From: Cytophagales bacterium
Lineage (GTDB): Bacteria > Bacteroidota > Bacteroidia > Cytophagales > JAAEPT01
Length of the DNA stretch: 11,356 nucleotides
NCBI GenBank assembly: GCA_011524675.1
Contig: WTJX01000009.1
Span: forward strand, 1-11,356
Reading direction: 5' to 3'
Shown here: one piece after another, positions 7,478 through 11,356 of the stretch
Numbering within the stretch: position 1 is the first letter of the stretch
How the letters are laid out: every line of letters begins with the position of its first letter
The notes under the pieces: model-generated
Database searches by the model: none
Seen by the model: only the letters and a program-made list of their open reading frames with translations
Told to the model about the DNA's origin: nothing
Made by a program: the position numbers and the translations under genes

Positions 7478-8335
7478 TTAAAAATATTTCTTACATTCTT
7501 TGGCTTGTTCTATGATTGGAATGTGTCCGCAATGTTCTATTTTGACTAAGCTTGCGTTTGAATAGTGATGATTCAATTTCACTCCTACGTCTATGGGGAT
7601 TAATTGATCTTGTACTCCCCAAATGATTAACGTTTTTCCGTTGAATTTATAGTCTTTTGACTTTAAGTCTTCATATTTTGTAAGGAGATCATTTACTATG
7701 ATCTCCCAGTTTGCTAAATATGGCTTACAAAACACTTTGTAAAAAGACTTAGTGACAAAGTTGGGCAACCACATTTTCTTGAAATTGGCTAGTGCTAGTT
7801 GTTTGTTTATGAAGGTAAAATCTTTAGGCACAAAAAAATGTTTTACAGATTGAACACCATTTGCATTTAAAAAACTAGAAAGGCCATCTAAATCTAAAAA
7901 TTTAGTAGGAGTATCTATTAAGACAAGTTCTGATACCATATTCGGTTTCACCTCAGCAAATTCGGAAGCTACCAGTCCACCGTATGATATCCCCGCCACT
8001 TTTGCCTGTGTTATACCTAGATGTTCAGTCAATGTTTGTAACATCTCTACTTGATCTACTAACGTATATTTTTTGCCATTTGCAGCTTTTGATTCTCCGA
8101 AACCCAATAAGTTGACAAGTATAATCTTGTACTTTGGAGCTAAGTGTTTTACCAGTTTACACCATTGCAATTCACCACTGACACCCAACCCATGCACTAA
8201 CATCAGTGTTTCCTTATCCGACTGCTTACTGTAGTAATGAATATCATGACCGTTCAAATGGACCAATGATTCTGTAAGCCCAGCATTCAAGAGCTTTTTC
8301 TTTATTAAGTTAAACACTAGAACTCCTATCTCCAT
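7478..8335 (-). CDS. Alpha/beta hydrolase
   Basis: A 285-residue protein of the alpha/beta-hydrolase fold. It shows LVHGLGVSG (46-54) for the oxyanion hole, LLGFGES (76-82), the nucleophile elbow GISYGG with Ser117, Asp243 in WGVQDQLIP, and His271 in EHCGHIP: a complete Ser-Asp-His triad. A lid-like, aromatic and Lys-rich insert lies at about 145-225. The N-terminus (MEIGVLVFNLIKKKLL) is mildly hydrophobic but has no clear cleavage site, so the protein is probably cytoplasmic or loosely membrane-bound. The chain ends at KECKKYF, slightly earlier than the usual ending of this family. Members include esterases, lipases, lactonases and C-C hydrolases; the substrate cannot be told from sequence. 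It is the first gene of a two-gene unit with the MBL-fold protein. No promoter was recognised in the 399-base gap it shares with the sulfatases. Confidence 0.9.
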   Translation of the reverse strand: MEIGVLVFNLIKKKLLNAGLTESLVHLNGHDIHYYSKQSDKETLMLVHGLGVSGELQWCKLVKHLAPKYKIILVNLLGFGESKAANGKKYTLVDQVEMLQTLTEHLGITQAKVAGISYGGLVASEFAEVKPNMVSELVLIDTPTKFLDLDGLSSFLNANGVQSVKHFFVPKDFTFINKQLALANFKKMWLPNFVTKSFYKVFCKPYLANWEIIVNDLLTKYEDLKSKDYKFNGKTLIIWGVQDQLIPIDVGVKLNHHYSNASLVKIEHCGHIPIIEQAKECKKYF

Positions 8336-8567
8336 ATCAATTATATCATTTTGTTTTTTTATGAAAGCTTAAGTAGTCAGTAGATTAAGAAGCAAGTGTA
8401 CATCAAATCACACTATCCTTCTTTTTACAAAACCCTGTAGTAAACACAAGGTACGAAACACAAAGAATATTACTTTACTTTCTAAACTATCAAAGTACTC
8501 TTCAATGGTAATTTAGTTTTTGCTTTACTTATAACTATTTATTTTTAAATTCGTCATTAAAAGAATA

Positions 8568-8588
8568 CCACTTTCGTGGAATAGAATC
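8568..8588 (-). repeat. 21-bp inverted repeat, right copy
   Basis: This is the exact reverse complement of 6426-6446; the match stops at both ends (6425/8589 and 6447/8567 differ). The plus strand reads CCACTTTCGTGG then AATAGAATC. With the left copy it brackets the alpha/beta-hydrolase and MBL-fold genes and most of their upstream region, a 2163-bp span. Confidence 0.65.
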
Positions 8589-8627
8589 AAGCCGCAAATA
8601 GTTAAAAGCAATGTATAAAAACGTTTT

Positions 8628-8646
8628 CACCTACAATAAATAGGTG
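8628..8646. other. Small stem-loop CACCTA-loop-TAGGTG upstream of the sulfatase promoter
   Basis: CACCTA (8628-8633) and TAGGTG (8641-8646) can pair around a 7-base loop, with TTTT before and an AAAA run shortly after, so a longer bulged stem is possible. It lies just upstream of the -33 box and could be an operator half-site pair or a terminator-like stem; with 6-bp arms it may also be chance. Confidence 0.3.
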
Positions 8647-8653
8647 GAGAAAA

Positions 8654-8685
8654 ATAATTGCAGTTATTTCACTTTTTGCAATTAT
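8654..8685. promoter_or_regulatory. 9-bp inverted repeat overlapping the sulfatase -33 box (candidate operator)
   Basis: ATAATTGCA (8654-8662) and TGCAATTAT (8677-8685) are exact reverse complements separated by 14 bases. The right arm covers the end of the TTTG -33 element. A dimeric regulator bound here would contact or block RNA polymerase. AT-rich DNA gives such repeats by chance, so the role is inferred from position. Confidence 0.4.
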
Positions 8686-8705
8686 ACATTATTTGACTAT
8701 ATTTG
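8675..8705 (+). promoter_or_regulatory. Bacteroidota promoter of the sulfatase operon
   Basis: TTTG at 8675-8678 and TATATTTG at 8698-8705 are separated by 19 bases and match the phylum's sigma-A consensus TTTG-N19/20-TAnnTTTG. The -7 box ends 29 bases before the ATG of the first sulfatase, which implies a short leader of roughly 20-25 bases. Confidence 0.7.
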
Positions 8706-8734
8706 AAATGTTCAAAATACATTTATAAAGAATT

Positions 8735-10159
8735 ATGAAACATATATATATACTATTTCTTGTATTAGCAGGAGTGTGCTTTGACTTGCAAGCTAAAAAA
8801 CAAAGTCCAAATGTTATCTATATTCTAGCAGATGATTTGGGTTATGGAGACTTATCTTGCTATGGTCAAAAAAAAATCAAGACACCCAATATAGACAAAT
8901 TGGCAAGTGAAGGGATGAAGTTTACGCAGCATTATTCTGGGAATACAGTTTGTAGTCCTTCTAGAGCAGGGCTAATGACAGGCTTGCACCCTGGTGTAAA
9001 TTACATTAGAGGAAATGTAGGGGATGAACGTATGGCAGCTCCAGCCAAGGAACTCACCATATTACCAGAAGTATTCAAAGCAGCAGGTTATAGTACTGGA
9101 GCTTTTGGCAAGTGGGGACTTGGTGTTACCCATAGCAAGGATATACAAAACCCTCTTCAACAAGGATTTGACAAATATTCTGGCTGGGAGAGTCAAATGA
9201 TAGCACACACATATTACCCTTCTCATATTGTGAGAGATGGGAAGAAAATACCGTTAAAAGAAGGAACATATGTACATGATGAGATCATGCAAGATGCTTT
9301 TGATTTCATTGAAGATAATGCCAAAAGCAAAAAACCATTCTTTTGTTATATCCCTACCGCCATACCCCATGCAGCAATGCACGCCCCGAAAGAGTTACAT
9401 GAAAAATGGCGTAAAGTTTTCCCTCAATTTGATAATGTAACAGGCAATTACAGTGCTGGAAAAGGTGAGAAATGTCCAAAAGTAATCAATCCTGTAGCAG
9501 GCTTTGCGGGCATGATGGAGCATTTAGATAATAATGTAGGAACTATTTTAGAGCTGTTAAAAAAATATAAAATAGACGATAACACACTCGTCATTTTTTC
9601 TAGTGATAATGGAGCACATGCCGAGGGAGGTCATAAATATCAGTTTTGGAACTCTACAGGCAGCTTGAGAGGTATGAAAAGAGATATGCACGAAGGAGGA
9701 ATAAGAGTACCTATGCTTGCTAGGTGGCCAAAAAAGATTAAAGAAGGTACTATTTCTAACCACATCAGTGCTTTTTGGGATGTTTTACCTACCATGTGTG
9801 AACTAGTAGGACAGAAAATACCAACTCAAAATTCGGGTATTTCTTTTTTACATGCTTTAGAAAACAAAGGTATAAATAAGAAAGAGCACGATTATTTATA
9901 TTTTGAATTCACTAAATCATCAAAAGGAATTGTTTCTAGAGCAGTAAGAATGGGAAAATGGAAAGGTTTTATGGAAGAAGCAAAACAAAAGATAGAACTA
10001 TATGATTTAGAAAAAGACCCTTACGAAAAAACAGATATCAGCGCTCAACACCCTGAAATAGTCGCTAAAATAAAAGCAGTTATCAAAGAAGCACATCATG
10101 ACTTACCAGCAAGCAAAGTAGCTGCTAAGACCAATAATAAGCACCATAACAAGCATTAA
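8735..10159 (+). CDS. Secreted S1-type arylsulfatase (first of two)
   Basis: A 474-residue sulfatase that hydrolyses sulfate esters, probably in the periplasm: residues 1-20 form a signal peptide (cleavage after DLQA). The sulfatase signature C-x-P-x-R is CSPSRAGLMTG with Cys73, which is converted to formylglycine. Other expected residues, aligned by eye to human arylsulfatase A, are present: Asp33 and Asp34 (LADDLGYGD), Arg77, Lys126 (GKWGLG), His212 (PHAAMHAP), Asp291 and Asn292 (SSDNGAH), Lys314 (LRGMKRD). The usual His two residues after Lys126 is Gly128. GFDKYSGWESQ then AHTYYP mark the subgroup recalled with AHNYYP in marine bacteria. There is no T9SS domain; the tail is rich in His and Lys (NNKHHNKH). 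The substrate is not determinable here. It is the first gene of a tandem pair; AAAGAATT sits directly before both starts. The formylglycine-generating enzyme must be encoded elsewhere. Confidence 0.95.
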   Translation: MKHIYILFLVLAGVCFDLQAKKQSPNVIYILADDLGYGDLSCYGQKKIKTPNIDKLASEGMKFTQHYSGNTVCSPSRAGLMTGLHPGVNYIRGNVGDERMAAPAKELTILPEVFKAAGYSTGAFGKWGLGVTHSKDIQNPLQQGFDKYSGWESQMIAHTYYPSHIVRDGKKIPLKEGTYVHDEIMQDAFDFIEDNAKSKKPFFCYIPTAIPHAAMHAPKELHEKWRKVFPQFDNVTGNYSAGKGEKCPKVINPVAGFAGMMEHLDNNVGTILELLKKYKIDDNTLVIFSSDNGAHAEGGHKYQFWNSTGSLRGMKRDMHEGGIRVPMLARWPKKIKEGTISNHISAFWDVLPTMCELVGQKIPTQNSGISFLHALENKGINKKEHDYLYFEFTKSSKGIVSRAVRMGKWKGFMEEAKQKIELYDLEKDPYEKTDISAQHPEIVAKIKAVIKEAHHDLPASKVAAKTNNKHHNKH

Positions 10160-10220
10160 ACAAACTAACAACTCATTACAATCAAGACGTAGCATGCCGA
10201 AGGTTTTCAAAAAAAGAATT

Positions 10221-11356
10221 ATGAAAAAAATATATTTACTATCACTTATATTATTCGCATGCTACTTTGAAACACAAGCCAAAAAACAAAAAACCAATGT
10301 TATCTATATTCTTGCGGATGACTTAGGTTATGGAGACTTGTCTTGTTATGGTCAAAAAAAAATAAAAACACCTAACATTGATAAGTTAGCAAGTGAAGGA
10401 ATGAAATTCACACAACACTATGCAGGCAATACAGTATGTAGTCCATCTAGAGCTTCATTGATGACGGGTTTGCACGCCGGTGTAAGCTACATTAGAGGAA
10501 ATCTTAAATATGAAATTTTGGCGGCACCAGCCAAAGAGTTCACCATACTACCAGAAGTATTCAAAGCAGCAGGCTATAGTACTGGAGCATTTGGCAAATG
10601 GGGACTAGGTATTACACACAGCCATGACATACAAAACCCTCTAAGGCAAGGCTTTGACAAATATTCTGGTTGGGAGAGCCAAATGACGGCTCACACCTAC
10701 TACCCTTCTCACATAGTAAGAGACGGCAAGAAAATACCGTTAAAAGAAGGGACATACGTTCATGATGAGATCATGCAAGATGCCTTTCAGTTTATAGAAA
10801 AAAACGCCAAAAGCAAAAAACCTTTCTTTTGCTATATCCCTACAGCGATACCACATGCAGCAATGCACGCCCCTAAAGAGTTGCATGAGAAATGGCGTAA
10901 AGTATTTCCACAATTTGACAATGTAATAGGCGAATACAGTGCAGGGAAAGGTGAAAAATGCCCAGATGTAACCAACCCAGTGGCAGGCTTTGCAGGTATG
11001 ATAGAACGCTTAGATGATAATGTAGGCACCATCTTGAACATACTAAAAAAATACAACATTGATGATAATACACTCGTTATTTTCTCAAGTGATAATGGAG
11101 CTCATGGGGCTGGAGGACATAAGCTAGACTTTTGGAACTCTACAGGTAACCTAAGAGGAATGAAAAGAGATATGCACGAAGGAGGGATAAGAGTGCCTAT
11201 GCTCGCTAGATGGCCCGAAAAAATTGAAAAAGGCACTATTTCTCATCATATCAGTGCGTTTTGGGATGTACTGCCTACCATATGTGAGCTGACAGGTCAG
11301 AAAATACCCACACAAAATACCGGCATTTCTTTTTTGCATGCTTTGCAAAATAAAGG
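10221..11356 (+). CDS. Secreted S1-type arylsulfatase (second of two), 3' end cut by the window
   Basis: The frame opens at ATG 10221, 61 bases after the previous stop, and stays open for 378 codons to the right edge. It aligns with the first sulfatase without gaps; a hand count gives about 51 differences in 376 residues (about 86% identity). The signal peptide (MKKIYLLSLILFACYFETQA) is the most diverged part. Catalytic residues keep the same numbers: Asp33/34, Cys73 in CSPSRASLMTG, Arg77, Lys126 with Gly128, His212, Asp291/Asn292 and Lys314. Other changes cluster at 95-100 (LKYEIL instead of VGDERM) and 296-302 (GAGGHKLD instead of AEGGHKYQ), both near the active site. The gene shares the leader AAAGAATTATGAAA with the first copy and has no separate clear promoter, so it is probably in one operon. 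Residue Cys14 sits in LFAC, a poor lipobox. The last 100 or so residues lie outside the window. Confidence 0.92.
   Translation, partial: MKKIYLLSLILFACYFETQAKKQKTNVIYILADDLGYGDLSCYGQKKIKTPNIDKLASEGMKFTQHYAGNTVCSPSRASLMTGLHAGVSYIRGNLKYEILAAPAKEFTILPEVFKAAGYSTGAFGKWGLGITHSHDIQNPLRQGFDKYSGWESQMTAHTYYPSHIVRDGKKIPLKEGTYVHDEIMQDAFQFIEKNAKSKKPFFCYIPTAIPHAAMHAPKELHEKWRKVFPQFDNVIGEYSAGKGEKCPDVTNPVAGFAGMIERLDDNVGTILNILKKYNIDDNTLVIFSSDNGAHGAGGHKLDFWNSTGNLRGMKRDMHEGGIRVPMLARWPEKIEKGTISHHISAFWDVLPTICELTGQKIPTQNTGISFLHALQNK

Larger units (their letters stand above)
8336..8734. other. Divergent intergenic region between the hydrolase operon and the sulfatases
   Basis: This 399-base gap has no credible gene. 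The first half (8336-8567) is AT-rich and shows no recognisable promoter for the hydrolase operon. The second half holds the right copy of the 21-bp inverted repeat (8568-8588), a small hairpin (8628-8646), a 9-bp inverted repeat (8654-8685) and the sulfatase promoter (8675-8705). Confidence 0.6.

Noticed and set aside
9557..9763. Minus-strand frames antisense to both sulfatases (9557-9763, and similar ones at 10832-11348)
   Set aside because: Their similarity to each other only mirrors the similarity of the two sulfatase genes; they carry no motif of their own.
10221..10262. Second sulfatase as a lipoprotein with Cys14
   Set aside because: LFAC has Phe at -2 and is a poor lipobox, whereas ETQA before Lys21 matches the signal peptidase I site of the first copy (DLQA).
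8735..11356. Polysaccharide utilisation locus
   Set aside because: No SusC/SusD-like pair, glycoside hydrolase, lyase or hybrid two-component regulator is visible; two sulfatases alone do not establish one.
1..11356. CRISPR array, tRNA or rRNA, transposase or phage genes
   Set aside because: No regularly spaced direct repeats, cloverleaf-like segments, rRNA stretches or recombinase motifs were found on either strand by eye.

Overview
The window looks like a chromosomal piece from a Bacteroidota bacterium, probably a marine or gliding flavobacterium- or Cytophaga-type organism. The evidence: two secreted proteins end in type IX secretion system (T9SS) sorting domains; two arylsulfatases sit in tandem; the promoter ahead of the sulfatases fits the Bacteroidota pattern TTTG-N19-TAnnTTTG; start codons lack Shine-Dalgarno boxes; and the DNA is AT-rich by eye. 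No tRNA, rRNA, CRISPR, transposase or phage gene was seen.

Layout. (1) Positions 1-786, minus strand: a gene cut by the left edge, coding for a secreted protein that resembles the DUF1444/YtpQ family. (2) Positions 857-1006: a 150-bp element bounded by a perfect 22-bp inverted repeat, with a GC-richer core that looks like a structured RNA or a dispersed Bacteroidota repeat. (3) Positions 1065-1853, plus strand: a small T9SS-exported protein of unknown function, followed by a large hairpin at 1877-1942. (4) Positions 2088-6236, minus strand: a 1382-residue multidomain T9SS surface protein containing two copies of a 156-residue module. (5) Positions 6522-8335, minus strand: a two-gene operon coding for an alpha/beta hydrolase and then an RNase Z-like metallo-beta-lactamase-fold protein. 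A 21-bp sequence lies on each side of this pair in inverted orientation (6426-6446 and 8568-8588). (6) From 8735 to the right edge, plus strand: two tandem S1-type sulfatases, about 86% identical by hand count over the shared part; the second is cut by the window end.

How it may work together. The sulfatases would remove sulfate esters from polysaccharides or other sulfated substrates in the periplasm, and the T9SS proteins are cell-surface or released factors; both suit a marine polymer-degrading lifestyle. No glycoside hydrolase, SusC/SusD pair or sulfatase-maturing enzyme is visible, so this is not shown to be a polysaccharide utilisation locus. The hydrolase/MBL pair is probably an independent small-molecule or ester-processing unit. 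The least explained items are the 150-bp inverted-repeat element, the hydrolase/MBL pair with its flanking inverted repeats, and the duplicated modules in the giant surface protein.
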